Below are positions 11,703 to 24,284 of a stretch of 64,000 nucleotides of DNA, one piece after another. The number at the start of each line of letters is the position of its first letter. Position 1 is the first letter of the stretch. The notes beneath the pieces were generated by a model, which saw nothing but the letters and a program-made list of their open reading frames with translations, did no database searches and had not been told where the DNA came from. This stretch comes from Dugong dugon (Eukaryota; Chordata; Mammalia; Sirenia; Dugongidae): assembly GCA_030035585.1 (NCBI GenBank), contig CM057471.1, forward strand, positions 67,170,319-67,234,318, read 5' to 3'. Made by a program: the position numbers and the translations under genes.

Positions 11703-12131
11703 CTCATAATTAATGAAATGTCAATTAATAAATATGATACCATCTTACCCAACAATTTTGATTTTTAAATTGTTGTTCCCAACAACTATGTCAATGTAGG
11801 TTTAACCTGTAGAGATGCAGTACAACTTTGTATTATCTTTCAGGAAAGAAGTTTGGCTAGTTGGATAAAGAACCTTGAGAAAATTCACAACCTTTGACCA
11901 AGGAATTAGTACTAGGGGAATTTTTCCTAAGGAAATAATCAGAGATGATCACAGAATCATTGTATAAGAATATTCATCATAGGATATCTCAAAATTGAAT
12001 AACTTAATTATCCAATGATATGGAACAAGTTAAATAAATTACAGCACATTCACATAATGAAAACTAGGTAGCTATTAAGAATAATGTTTTATGTTATATC
12101 TAAGAGCATGATAAAATTACCCATAATAACA
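11703..12131. other. Intergenic, nothing recognised
   Basis: AT-rich spacer between a SINE and an old L1 3' end. Confidence 0.45.
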
Positions 12132-12880
12132 TCAAAAAGACAAAAAAATCGATTTAAAAAAGGGCAAACGACTTGAATAGACATTTCACCAAAGAAGATA
12201 TACAAATAGCCAATAAGCATATGAAAAAAAATGCTAAACATCATTAATCATTAGGGAAATGCAAATCAAAACCACAATGAGACATCACTTCACCCCCACT
12301 ATGATGGCTATAATCAGAAAAATGGAAAGCAGCAAGTGTTGGCAAGAATATGGAGAAACTGGGACCCTCATTCATTGCTGATGGGATTGTAAAACGGTGC
12401 AGACACTGTGAAAAACAGTTTGACAGTTCCTCAAAAAGTTAAACATAGAACTATCATATGACCCAGAAATTCCACTCCTAAGAGTATACCCAGAAGAACT
12501 GAAAGGAGGGATTCAAATAGATACTTGTACACCAGTGTTCATTGCAGTACTATTCACAATAACCCAAAGGTATAAACAACCTAAGTGCTCATTCCCTGGT
12601 GAATGGATAAACAAAATTTGTTATATCCATACAAAGGAATATTATTCAGTCATAAGGAGAAATAAGGTTCTGATACATACCACGACATGGATTAACCTTA
12701 AAAACACTATACTGAGTGAAATAAATCAGACACAAAAGGACAAATATTGTATGATCCCATTTACATGAAATACCTACAGTAGGCAAATGCATATAGACCA
12801 CGGTTTATTAGTGGGAAGAGGAAAAGAGGAGTTATTGCTTAAAGGCACTGAGTTTTTGTTAAGGGTGATGAAAATTTTTG
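12132..12880 (+). mobile_element. Old L1 (L1M-like) 3' fragment
   Basis: ORF2 C-terminal region with the text 'aatgcaaatcaaaaccacaa', the Cys-rich segment and the ORF2 end near 12750-12770 (frame 12535-12768). A short 3'UTR follows. Many stops. Diverged from the younger L1s at 36008 and 50005. Confidence 0.82.
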
Positions 12881-13862
12881 GAAATGGTTGCACAACATGG
12901 AGTACTTATGGGTTTAATATCTCGAATATATAAAAAACTCCCACAACTTAACCAAAAACAAACAAAAAAAGACAACCCAATCAAAAAATGGATAAATGAC
13001 TTGAATAGACATTTCATCAAAGAAGAAATACAAATGGCCAATAAGTACATGAAAAGATGCTCAACATCATTAGTCATTATAGAAATGCAAATCAAAACTA
13101 CAATGAGACATTACTTCACACCCATTAAAATGGCTATGATTTAAAAAACAAAAACAAAAACTGAAAAGAACAGGTGTTGGCAAGGATGTGAAGAAATTGG
13201 AACCCTCATCCATTGCTGGTTGGACTGAAAAATGGTACAGCCTCTGTGGGAAAAAGTATGGGATTCCTCAAAAAGTTAAACGTAGAATTACCATATGATG
13301 CAACAATTTTATTTCTAGGTATACACCTAAAGACTTGAAAGCCGAAACAAACAGATGCATGCATACCATTGTTCACTGCAGCACTTTTCACTATAGCCAA
13401 AAGATGGAAACAACCTAAATGTTCATCAATGGATGAATGGATAAACAAAATATGGTACACACAAACAGTGAAATATTACTAACCCATAAAGAGAAATGAA
13501 GTCCTGACACATGCTACAACATGGATGAACCTTGACAACATCATGATGAGTGAAATAAGTCAATCACAAAAAGACAAATATTATCTAATTCCACTTATGT
13601 GAAATATCTGCAATAGGCAAGTGTATACAGAGGTAACTTTATTAGTGGTTACAAATGGCAGGTAGGAATGGGGGGGAAGGGGGACTCATTGCTTAGGGGA
13701 CACTGAGCTTCTGTTAAGGGTGATGGAAAAAATTGGGAAACAGGTAATAGTATGATTGCCATAACATGATGAACACCAATGTCACTGAATTATACATGTG
13801 AAGAATGTTGAAAAGTAAAATATTTTGTTTCATATATATTTACCACAATAAAAAATATAATG
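12881..13862 (+). mobile_element. Old L1 (L1M-like) 3' fragment, second copy
   Basis: A second copy of the same ORF2 end plus 3'UTR directly follows the first: ORF2 text starts again at about 12920, and the 3'UTR with a G-rich tract lies at about 13660-13685. The 3' terminus is near 13855 (ccacaataaaaaat). Two 3' ends in direct tandem imply two insertions or a duplication. Confidence 0.8.
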
Positions 13863-16362
13863 TGATAAATAAACAAGTAGATGGACAGAAATAAACAAAA
13901 ATATTAAATGGCAATTTTCTCACCTATATTCAGTCCAAGGAAAATGACTAGTGCTAGGTCATTATGGTTTGATTCTTCCTAGCTTTTCCAGAAGGCACAA
14001 ATTATACCTTAATCAAAGAGTATACCAAGCACTAAGACAGTTATCATCGTGGGGATGCCAGAATAGTAAACTACCACCAATAAAGAATCAAACTCTGTTT
14101 TTAAGACATCTCTTTTAGTGCTTTCTTTTCTCTAAAGACTATACATGAACCTGGAGCTTAAAAGAGGAAAAAAAAACTTACATTTTTCCAAGGTCTGTTC
14201 TGTTGTCTGTTTTTCTTCCCATATCCTTCTCTGTGTCACTGGAAATGGCTCAGACTCTATGCTCTTGTGATCTTATTGCTCATTTGAGGCAGTGATCACA
14301 CAGAGATGTCTGCATGGAGGTATAGATGAAGGTGAAAGAGAAGAATAAGTGTGAAGCAAGAGAAATGAAATAAGTCCTTTTATGGGGAAAGGGTGGGAGA
14401 AAAAGGTCTCTAAGAAAGAAATGTGGCAGAGAGTGTTGATTTCTCTAAGATGAGAATAAGAAGGTAATAACACAGAGAGTCCATTGCCTTCCAAGTGAAA
14501 CAAAACTGTCTTTTTAAATTAATTATGTACAATAAGAGTAATAAGCAGCGTAGTGTTCTTGTTGGTTGACCTCTCCAAAGATTCTCCTCTGTCTTTCCTA
14601 TTTTCCAAATCTCAGCATTGCTCCCCTCAGAACCAGAGCTCTGTGTATCAAGTCCAGGGAAATCTGAAGTATCAGGGATGCTGATTCTAGGGAGAGGAGT
14701 AGTTCTTTTTAGGGGAGATATGAAGATACACACATAGACATTACTTGAACAACCCAAAACACTAAGCAAAACTAAAATATGGAAGAAGAAGAAAAGGAGA
14801 GAAAGAATCCTTGGAAAGGAACAGAAAAGCATCACCAATTTCTCAGTTATTTTCTGGTGTTTCAGGGACATCTGGAGTCTGGAAGAAGGGAGAGAGGAGA
14901 GCTAGAATGTGAAGTCCTCATCTCTAGTCTTAACTGAATTTCTTCTTTGATTAAAGAACCAGTATTGTGGGCCTTCATTAATATCAATAACTACATGGTA
15001 CGAATACGCTACATTTAATGCCTTCTTGATCTAAATTCGATTTATAGCCTATTCCCTCTCGTGGGTTGATGAGTCAGAGAGGTTGAATCTAATACATGTA
15101 AATCAGAACTTCCTTTTCTCTGTCTCTAAACCAGATCCTCCAAACTTTCCTAAAATATATTAGATCCTCTGTCACACATTTATAACGTCTTGGAACTATG
15201 AATAACTCTCATACCCTCCGTGGTTGCATGATTATATTCTTCAGCTCAATCTTCATGTTTCTACTCAAAAAGAGTATCTTTCGAAGTTATAATAGACAAA
15301 TCCTCCATGCCATTGCTTCCATTGACCATGATACTTGGACTTCATTGTATTCTCTATTGTCTTCTTGGTACCAATATCACATTTCCTGCAAAAGGATTGT
15401 ATTTATTATTTTATAATCCCTTTCCATTTACTGTTAGGACAGATGGTGCCCTTATTCTCACCTTTCCTCTGTATCTAACATCATAGATCCACGTTAGAAA
15501 GTCTGGGCAGAGCTGTGCTCTTTCTTTCTCACATCCTCACAAAATTAGGGATCCTCTTTCTGTCATCTTTCAAAAAAGCCTTTCTATAGGGAAGCTCATC
15601 CCAGTGAAGCAGCCTCACTTATGGACACTCCCTCTGGGACTCTACTAGTGATTGTGTTCAGAAGTACTAATTGGACTTGGGCTGAGCCCCTCCACCTTCC
15701 CTTATCATCTTGGACTATAGCTTAGGAGGTTGCTCCTTCTCCTTCCTTAGACCTAGGTCTCACTAAGGCAAAGACCCTGAAACTTCTGACAACAATTGTG
15801 CCTGTAGGGAGGTCTACCCTTTAGGGGGCACCACAGTCTTCTACAATATCAATAGCCAAGCATGAAGAAATCTCAAGGGAAAATTGGTTCTCAGTTCATT
15901 TTCTCAAGAAGCCATCCTCCCTAACCTATCCTTCCTATAATTATTGAGTATTTGCTATAAATACAATCATCTTAACTCAGTAGAATTAGGTGCAAGACAT
16001 GAGATATTGTGAGATAGTATGGAGACAGCTCCGACAGCTGTTATTATGTAGTCATCTTCCAATCACTTTCTCATTTCCTGCCCTCACACAATTGCATCTA
16101 TTCTTGGATTTTCTCTAGACATTTGCTTGTCATTTTCAGACTATGTGATTTAAACAAGGCTTTGAGAACTAAGAGAAGAAAGAACAGAAGGAGTACCATA
16201 TTAAAAGATCTGAGATTATATACAAATTGGAAACAGTCTTGGTCTCATTTTTACACATAATAACAATGACATATGGCTTATGGATATAGATTATATGTCA
16301 TGGAAATGACCATAAACTGGATAATATCAGTATTTCTCTACCATTCCCCAGCACAGAAGAAA
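13863..16362. other. Intergenic, no gene recognised
   Basis: 2.5 kb with little recognisable repeat. The longest frame is 14410-14871 on the minus strand (153 codons), with a hydrophobic stretch and a Ser-rich part. It matches no family I know and is treated as unproven. Confidence 0.45.
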
Positions 16363-16371
16363 CTGTCATTA

Positions 16372-16532
16372 GCTTGTTGTTGTGGTGTGCCATCGAGTCG
16401 ATTCTGACTCATAGCAACCCTATAGGACAGAGTAGAATGGCCCCATCGGGTTTCCAAGAAGCAGCTGGTGGACTCAAACTGCCAACCTCTTGGTTAGCAG
16501 CCTGAGCTCTTAACCACTTTGCCACCAGGGCT
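16372..16532 (-). mobile_element. AfroSINE-type SINE (GCCCTGG group)
   Basis: Complete minus-strand copy. The tail begins gttgttgtggtgtgccatcg and the head ends at cttaaccactttgccaccag. Flanked by ctgtcatta at 16363-16371 and 16533-16541, a 9 bp target-site duplication. Confidence 0.9.
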
Positions 16533-16913
16533 CTGTCATTATCTAGAACACCTAAATAATAGTTAGTGGGTATGATAAAAATCCAATGAAAACAGAGAAA
16601 CATATTTTAATAAATTGTCTCAAAAATCTAATACATTTGTAAAGAGTTACAGAGTGACATTTGTTACTTTTGGTTGCAAAATTATCTATTTGACTTTTGA
16701 ACAACATCCTTATTGCCTTTAGGAAAGTGACTTCTTCTCTCCAAAGAATATAGTCCGATGGCATGATCAGCTGATCTCTCAACCCAGAATTTGAGGAAGG
16801 AGACAAAGATATTGAAAAATAGTTGGAAGTGATTTATTTCCAGAAGGGGCAGTCTGAGAAGACAGTCCCAGATTTTAGACAGTTCTGTCTATCTCTCTCC
16901 CACTCCATATCCC

Positions 16914-16957
16914 TGCACACACACACACACACACATACATACACACATACACATGCA
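16914..16957. repeat. (CA)n microsatellite
   Basis: Uninterrupted CA units from about 16916 followed by imperfect CATACA units. Confidence 0.9.
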
Positions 16958-17274
16958 CCTCTCTGCTTTGATACCTTCCCTAATGAGTAGATCTGGGCAT
17001 TGCATATTAAAGCTGCTAATTTCACAAAAATGTGACATAACCACCCATTATGCTCCACTTCATGGAAAAACACACCACCTATGAAGAAGTCTCCCCCACT
17101 TCTAAAAATCAGACATGAATCTGATCAAGCTTCTAGATTCAACTTCTAACTTATACGGAAAATACAGAGCACAGAGGAAAATGTTAAACTACTGTATGGC
17201 GTTGAAATAGTAGAAGTCTAGATTGCAGGAAATTCTATAAGAAAATGACACAATTTCTTTCACAAATTAATGAC

Positions 17275-17351
17275 AAGAGACAGAGTAAGGAGAGGGGGAC
17301 AAAGAAGAAGAAAGAGAGGCAAAGAGGAAGGAGAGAGAGGGAGAGAGAGAA
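17275..17351. repeat. GA-rich low-complexity tract
   Basis: Almost entirely A and G on the plus strand, ending in GA units. Confidence 0.8.
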
Positions 17352-17681
17352 TAATCCATTGATTCAAAGAGATTTAAAAGACTAAATAACCAATCACAAT
17401 GAGTGACCCTTATTTGGATCCTGATTTTTAAAAAACCGATAAAGATTTTATTATATTTATAAGAGAACTGGATTTTTCAACACTGATTGGGCATTTGATA
17501 TTAAGGAATTGTTAAAAATTTTAGTTATGATAATGGCATTGAAGTTGTGTTTCTAAAAAGTTCTTATTTTTTAGAGGTTGCTATTGAAATATTTATGGAT
17601 GAATTATATGACATGTTATTTACTGCAAAATAACATGGGAGAGGGATGGATAGAGGTAGAGATGATACATCATCAGCCAGG

Positions 17682-18150
17682 TGTCTTAGTTTCCTATGGT
17701 AGCCATAATGAAATACCACAAGTTAGGTGGCTTTAAAGAATAGAAATATATTTTCTCACAGTTCTGGAGACTAGAAGTTCAAATCAGGGTTTTGGGAGTG
17801 TTGATTCCTTCCAGAGGCTTTGAGAGAGGAACTGTTCCATACCTCTCTCCTAGTTTCTAGTGGCTGCCGACAATCTTTGGCATTCCTTTGCAGCTGACAG
17901 ACACATCTGCCTTCCTCATCACACATGGTGTCTGTCTTTCCCCTGTATGTGACTCTGTTTCTGTGTCTGTTCTTCCCTTTTATAAGATATCGCTCAGAAG
18001 AAATTAGGATGAGGGCCCATTCTACTCTGGTATGACTTCACTTAACTAATAACAAAAGAAAAATTCCTTTCCAAACAATGTCACATTCACAGATACAGGG
18101 GTTAAGACTTCAACATATCTTTTGGGGGATACACGATTCAATCTATAATA
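17682..18150 (-). mobile_element. MLT1-type LTR (ERVL-MaLR)
   Basis: Minus-strand LTR. On the plus strand it begins cttagtttcctatggtagcc and ends near acacgattcaatctataata, the reversed termini of the MLT1 group as I know it. Internal landmarks are 'cacagttctggagactagaa' and 'gggttaagacttcaacatat'. A solo LTR; no internal MaLR sequence beside it. Confidence 0.78.
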
Positions 18151-18244
18151 TCATAAATTGATAATTATTGAAGATAAGTAATGATAATATTCTTTTCTTC
18201 CTATTTTCTATTAGTTTGAAAGATTCTTTAATTTTAAAAAATTG

Positions 18245-18475
18245 TATTGAAGTTAAATAGCCTTGAGAAGGGGTCTCAAACGCATGCTGATGAAGGAGCT
18301 CTGAGTACATGTGTGCATGAAGGTGTAATGTTACAATTCTGCCAGAGCACCACATCACCAAGGGCCAAATCTGGAATTCCTTAAATTGTTCTAGTCATTC
18401 ATCCCTCTCATCTGCCTATAACCAACAATGCTCAAAATCTTTCCACTCTTGTCTTCACCTTAGTCCTTAGGTGGA
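18245..18475. repeat. Downstream flank shared by OR pseudogenes 2 and 3
   Basis: Text here (for example 'acatgtgtgcatgaaggtg' and 'caacaatgctcaaaatcttt') recurs in diverged form at about 47530-47765 below OR pseudogene 3. The OR duplication therefore included the 3' flank. Confidence 0.75.
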
Positions 18476-19435
18476 CTAATCAGGAGCCCACCCTCCCCGT
18501 CCAAGCAGTCTGCCGAGTGCACTCTTCACATCCTTATTGCAGAGGTTGTACACAAATGGGTTGGCCAAGGGTGTGATGGCTGTGTACATCACAGCAGCCA
18601 CCGTGTCTTGGTCCTGAGAGTTCTGTGAAGGGGGCTGGAAGTAGACCCAAATGATGGTACCATAGAGGAAGCCAACCATAGTGAGATGGGACCCACAGGT
18701 GGAGACTGCACATCAACGACCAGCAGCTGAAGGCAAACGAAGGATGGTGGCCCCGAAGCGGACTTAGGAGAGCACAATGAGGGAACAGGGGCCCAGCATG
18801 AGGAAGCCACCCTCCAAGAATATGGCTAGCTCACTGGAATGTGTGTATGAGCAAGAGGCTCGCAGAAGTGGTTGGTGGTCACAGAAGAAGTGGGGAAGGT
18901 TAACATTGCCCCCAACCCATCAAAGGGACAGGAGGAGTCCCACATGTAGCACAGTGTGCAGTATGGATACCATCCAGCTAAAGGCCAGTAAGCGGGCACA
19001 GAGTTGCTGATTCATCACCAAAGTATAATGCAGAGGGTCACAGATGGCAACATAGTGATCTAGAGCCATGACAGCAATGACAAGTGTGTCCGTAACTCCA
19101 AACGCATAGAAGAAAAAGAACTGGGCCAAGCAGCGGACAGCAGGAATGGTTGGGTAATCAGAGATCAGATGGGACAGTAACTGGGGCAGGGTGACTGTGG
19201 ACAGCCCCATGTCTATCACAGAGAGGCCACGGAGCAAATAGTACATAGGTGACTGGAGCCTGGAGTCACAGGAGATTAGCAGCACCAGAGTCACTTTCCC
19301 CATTATGGTGGTCAGGTAAATAGCCAGGAACAGAAGAAAGAGGAAACAGTGGGGGACTCTAGCTCTTGAGAGCCCAAGGAGCAGGAAGACTGGAGAATGT
19401 GAAGCATTAGGGGCACAGCACGTGATGAATAACAA
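18476..19435 (-). pseudogene. Olfactory receptor pseudogene 2
   Basis: Class II-like OR of normal length (about 320 codons) on the minus strand, with ATG at 19433-19435 and TAG at 18476-18478. In order: an Asn-X-Ser glycosylation site near the N-terminus (NAS), LQSPMYYLLRGLS, ALDHYVAICDPLHY after TM3, and TPLANPFVYNLCNKD at TM7. The first half is open from 19435 to 18920. A deletion/frameshift near 18905-18925 and disruption near 18706-18770 break the middle; the last part (18476-18700) is open in another frame. DRY reads DHY. It is the paralogue of OR pseudogene 3, and the flanks are duplicated too. The human-type subfamily is not assigned; a family 1-like identity is only a guess. Confidence 0.92.
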
Positions 19436-19722
19436 GGAGCCTGTCTGGGAGAGTTTGAATCAAAAAGTATGTCATAACAATAAAGAAAAAAATAATTCAG
19501 GGGTCAAAGATTATGGATCCTAATGATTCTACTTAATTTAGCTATGTTATTCAAGTTCCTTAAACACCTGGAGTTAACTCTGATCAGCTATGTTTCTTCC
19601 TCCTGGTCTAGTATTTCACTCACTTTATTATAGAACTTTCTCCCTTATTTCTTCCTTTTCTCTCATTCTAGTGACTCCTTCCACCTAATCCACAAACCCT
19701 GCTAAATTCTCTCTTCACTAAG
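19436..19722. repeat. Upstream flank shared with OR pseudogene 3
   Basis: Matches 62757-63010 (for example 'tagctatgttattcaa' and 'ctcccttatttcttcctttt'). The match resumes at about 20476 after the LTR-like insertion. Confidence 0.85.
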
Positions 19723-20475
19723 TAAGGGGTGAAGTGGGCAAATCCCACCCTCGTTACAAACTGTGTGGTAAGGATCAGTATGAATCCAATCTCCCAAAGT
19801 GTGGATATGGATCCAGTAATCACCTTCCCACTTCTCCATCCTCACTGCCAACTACCCATGAGGAACGCTCTCTCCAACCTTAGCCACCCATAGCTGGCTC
19901 AGAGCTCAAAAGTTAGATGAACACCATTCTTCAGACCAGCTGCCCATGAAGCTCTTCTCTGACCCTAACCACCTGAAACTAGGTCAGAGCTCACAAGGCG
20001 AAAGGACACAGTCCTTCAGGCTGCCAAATAGGCAGGCACAAATCCCTGCTGCTCTCACTGCCCGTGTGAATTCAATAATTCACTAGAACAACTCACAGAA
20101 TTTCACGGAGAGTATACCATACTTATGACTATGGATTTATTACAATCAAAAAAGATACAAATGAAGAGACACATAAGGTAAGGTCTTGGAGGGGTCCCAG
20201 CACAAAGCTTCCTTGTCCCAAAGAGGAACACAGTACCCTTTCCTGTGCATGGTCACCAAGTAGGAAATTCAGCTGAACCTTTTGGTTCAGGGCTCTTATC
20301 AGCATCCCCACCTGGCCATGATAGTTTACATCATGCATCCTGAGGCTCAGTCAGCATCGGGCCCCAGATGGTCCCTCTTGGTCTGGTCAGTCCCCACTCA
20401 TTAGCCTCAAGTGTGGTTGAGCTCTCAGGAACCAGAACGAGGGCCAAATTGCAAGGTACCTCCACACCTTGCACT
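19723..20475. mobile_element. LTR-like element inserted in the OR upstream flank
   Basis: About 750 bp absent from the paralogous flank of OR pseudogene 3, so it is an insertion. A reversed AATAAA (ggatttattac, about 20130) suggests a minus-strand LTR. It contains an approximately 88 bp internal duplication: unit 1 at about 19850-19937 and unit 2 at about 19939-20025, both with '-cccatga-g-', 'cagagctca' and 'cagac/caggc' landmarks. A second partial copy lies at 23325. The family is unknown to me. Confidence 0.6.
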
Positions 20476-23324
20476 CTCCCATAGCGAAAATAACCCTTTA
20501 TTTAATCTTATCTTCTCACCCAACTACTGCTTTATCTCCTTTCAATGGCAAACCTCATGAAAAAATTACCTATACTCACTGTTTCCACCTCTCACTCCTT
20601 AGCCCACTGCAGATTTCATACCCATTTACACCTCAGCTCACTGCAGTCTTCATGATTTCTTCTCTCTGAAACTTTAAAGAACATAATACATCATTAAAAT
20701 ACATTACATATACAAAAAGTGGTTCTTTCTAAGTAGTTGGCTTTTGCAGTGAAATTGCTTCAGGTAGTCATTGAATGACTTGTTTTTCCCCTTTATTCCT
20801 TATGTTGATTAATGGCATCAATGTTATCATCCCCTGACTGCCTAAAACAAAAACTGAGGGAATCCCTCCCTCAACTCACCACATCCAATAACTCCTTTAC
20901 TTTTTACATTTTTCCCTTTTACACATCTTTTGCTCTCCATTCAATATCAGTGTTTAAGCTTCAGCATCTATGACCCATATTAGTTTCAGTAGCCTCCTTA
21001 CTAGCTTCTCTACCTAATTCCCCTAACGGTCTTCCACATTGATGCCAGAGTAAAACTTTCAACATGTGACTTCATTTTTAAATAGTCAGAGCCTTCAGAA
21101 TAAAATCCAAACAGTTTGTTTTGGCTTGTAAGGTCTTTTATTATTAGTACTTAACACTATCTTACCATGCTGAGTGACCTACCCAGTGTTTTATTACCTA
21201 AACCTGGTAAGGTCTCACGTAACTGCTCATCTTCACATGTTATGTTGAGAATTTCAGCTTTCTGAAATATGACGTACTAAATAACACAAACACTCTCCCA
21301 TTCAGTACATATAGAAATTTGATAAAATATAATCATCCTCATAAATTCATAACTGAGTTTTCAAAAAACTAAGGGAAATCTAAGGATCTATAATCAAAGA
21401 GGGAGCTGAGAAACAAAGATCTAAACTGCCTATGACGGTGAAGATAGTAGTGGTAGTGGGAAGGCGCAGGTTATCTATCTTTAGAGTCCAAAGACTTGAG
21501 AATTAAGTCCCATGTGGGGGCAGAAAATGAGAGCTTAGGCCTGTGTGAGGTAGGATGTTAGAGACCACCACATAAATTCAGGACATTCAAAAGGCTAAAC
21601 CGTCTGTGAGAGTATAAGTAAACAAGATAAAATATATACATCTATTAGCTATGGGAGACCCAAAGGAAGCGCAAATCTCTCAGCCTGGACTAGGTGGAAA
21701 GAAAAATATTCCCTATGGGAATGCAGTTATTGGTCCATACCACACGTGGAGTTGAGAATGCCGATTTATATAAAACATATAATTCTAGAACCTTCAAACT
21801 GAAATTTTAACATAAAAGTCATTATCAGACTGGTTGAAGCCTTGAGCACCTTGTAGAGGCAAATGCAAAACTTTGCCTGCACATTTGCTCTCAATCTAGA
21901 CTGTACAGGAATTCCACGAATAAAAGCCCATTGAAAATTAGTTCACAGTTCAAAATTACAAAACACAAAAATTATTCATTATGAAGACAATTAGCAATCA
22001 ACAAAAAATCGGATTAATGCCCTCAATGTCATAGAAGTCAAAAATATGTTAGGGAGTAATAGTTAAGTATGTTTAAACTACTTAGTGTCTAAAAGAGAGA
22101 ATAAAAATTATAAGAAACAAGGTATCATAAAAATAAAATAACACATATATTAAAAAATGAATTACTTGAAAATAAAAATATTCATGTTCAAATTAAAAAC
22201 TCAATGGATGGTTTAGACAGTGGCTGAGGAGAGAAACTAGTTCTGAGAAGCTCCTCAGAAGATCATATGAAGTGACAAAAGTGTGGATAATATGAAAGAG
22301 GAGTTAAGAGTTGTGGAGGAGTAATATAGAGAAAATAGAGGAGAGGCAAATACTGAAGGGACACAGACTGAGAATTTCCCAGATTTAATGAAAGAAAAGA
22401 AGCCTCAGAGCAAAGAATCACAATAACTCCCAAACAAGACATTAAAACTCCATACATTGACATATATTAGCAAAACTGCTGAATAGCAAATACAAAGTGA
22501 AAGTTTGTAGCAGAGGTATTGAAGGCAAAGAAGGAAGCAATTTTTTTCACATGACTGCTTTGAATAATCTCATTTTCAGGTACTAAAAACTCCAATCCAA
22601 TTGAATATCAAAACTTTAATTTTCAAGCAATTTAAACCTTGTTTCCTTCCCCATCAGGAGTTAGATTCTCATTCAGAAAACTGCATTAGGGAAAGAGGGA
22701 TGAGGCTGACTTTACTATCGCACCATCTTGTCCATCCTTTCCTTTGGGTTGTCTCTGGCTATTGAAGGGTAGAAGTTGATGGAAGAGGAAAAGGTAAAGC
22801 CTTATTGAGAGGTGTGGTTGATAGATATTCCTATGGAACATCTTTTGATCCCATATGAGACCACCCACAGGTACCTATTAGTGCATTCTTTCCAGGCAAG
22901 GCTAATTTAAACTCTGGCTGACGCTTTAGACACCTCCCTTATTTTGACATCTTACTGCACCCCTCTAGACTTAGTCTTCTAGAATTGCCTCAGCCTCACC
23001 TCTTGGATGGTATGCTTTTCAAGATGACACTGCCCAAGCACCTTTCTTGGGTCCAGTTAGTTCAAGGAAAACTTACTCATCTTTATCCCAACAAATTCTG
23101 TAAATGCAACATTCTCTAAGTGTTCTCTGCACTAGCAGGAGTTGCACTTGGTCCTTTCCTCAAACTTTCATTAAGACCTTAAATAATAATGTTTGTGCTG
23201 TGTTTTTAGTTTCCAAACATGTTTTCTTAAACTATCTTTTCATTATTGACTTCTAATTTAAGAGCATTATGATTAGAGGCTGTAACCTCTGTGAGATTAG
23301 TTCTTTGAAGGTTTTTGAGGTTTA
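20476..23324. other. Intergenic with an L2-like relic
   Basis: The duplicated OR flank continues to about 20660. The L2-like relic is listed separately. The rest is AT-rich and unrecognised. Confidence 0.5.
20985..21245 (+). mobile_element. L2-like ancient LINE fragment
   Basis: Text such as 'cagaataaaatccaaac' followed by 'ttgtaaggtcttt' matches the 3' half of L2 elements in order. Strongly diverged. Confidence 0.6.
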
Positions 23325-23545
23325 CTTTGTAGCTGGACTATAAGGATTAGCATGAAGCCAATTCCCAAGATGTGGAAATTGACCCAGTCCTCCCATTCCT
23401 ACTTCTCCATCCTCATCACCAGCCACCCCCATGGCACTCTTTTTCTCTGACCCTTACCATGTGGAGCTAAGTCGGAGCTTACAAGTTAAAAGGACACAAT
23501 GCGTCATATGGCCAAATAGGCAGAATCCAGCCAAACTGGGGAGTC
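23325..23545. mobile_element. Second, partial copy of the LTR-like element
   Basis: Aligns by eye with 19745-20040: 'cttctccatcctcat' (versus 'cttctccatcctcac'), then 'ctctgaccctta' and 'gccaaataggcag'. This copy has only one of the 88 bp units that are doubled in the first copy. Confidence 0.65.
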
Positions 23546-23834
23546 CACACGACAATTCATCTGACCTTCTGGCCACAAACTATCTTCACAAACATGTTGG
23601 AAAATAAAATAAAATGTCTATCTCTGTTTAAAAGTGATAATTAATACCTGGTGATCTATCAACTACTTTCTTAAAATTCAACTTAATCTATTTACTGTAA
23701 ATAAACATGGTTTCCATATACAGCCATTTATTCAACTTTTTGCTTCCAAAGTTATCAAGGAACTCTTCACCATGATCTACAGCAATAGCAGTAATACTAA
23801 TAGCAGCAGTAGTATGTGTTGTAGTAGTAATAGA

Positions 23835-24035
23835 TAATATTTCTGGAGCTCTACTACATGCTAGATACAGTGGCAAGCTGGCTGTATACATGATTTTATT
23901 AATTCTCCAACTGTATGAAGTGGGTACTATTTTCATTCTCATTTTACAGATAAGGATAATGCTGCACAAAGAGATTAAGCAACTTGCTCAAGATTACACA
24001 GCTAATCAGTGGCAGAACTGAAATTTTAAGACAGA
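23835..24035 (-). mobile_element. MIR SINE
   Basis: Minus-strand MIR core: 'cattttacagataaggata' followed by 'cttgctcaagattacacagc' and 'cagtggcagaactgaa'. Confidence 0.85.
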
Positions 24036-24284
24036 GATTGAACATCTTGATCACTGCTTCTCTCAATCCTTCTTATTTTTCTTTTCTCTACTGCTGGATG
24101 TGATTGACCACTATCCCCCACTTTCTTGACATTTGCTTTTACCAATCTCTGTAACAATGTAAAATTTTTGAGTGTTTAAATATTTTGTACATTTTTTATT
24201 CACTTCTCATGTTCCCTTCACTGTGGAGACTCCCTGAGAGCACATCTGAATAAATTAAGCGGTCCTAAGACCTGTAAAAAACAC

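Larger units (their letters stand above)
16542..17681. other. Intergenic with simple repeats
   Basis: No gene recognised. Holds the CA microsatellite at 16914 and a purine-rich stretch at 17275-17350. Confidence 0.5.

Noticed and set aside
18777..19010. Plus-strand frame within OR pseudogene 2
   Set aside because: Antisense shadow of the OR coding sequence.
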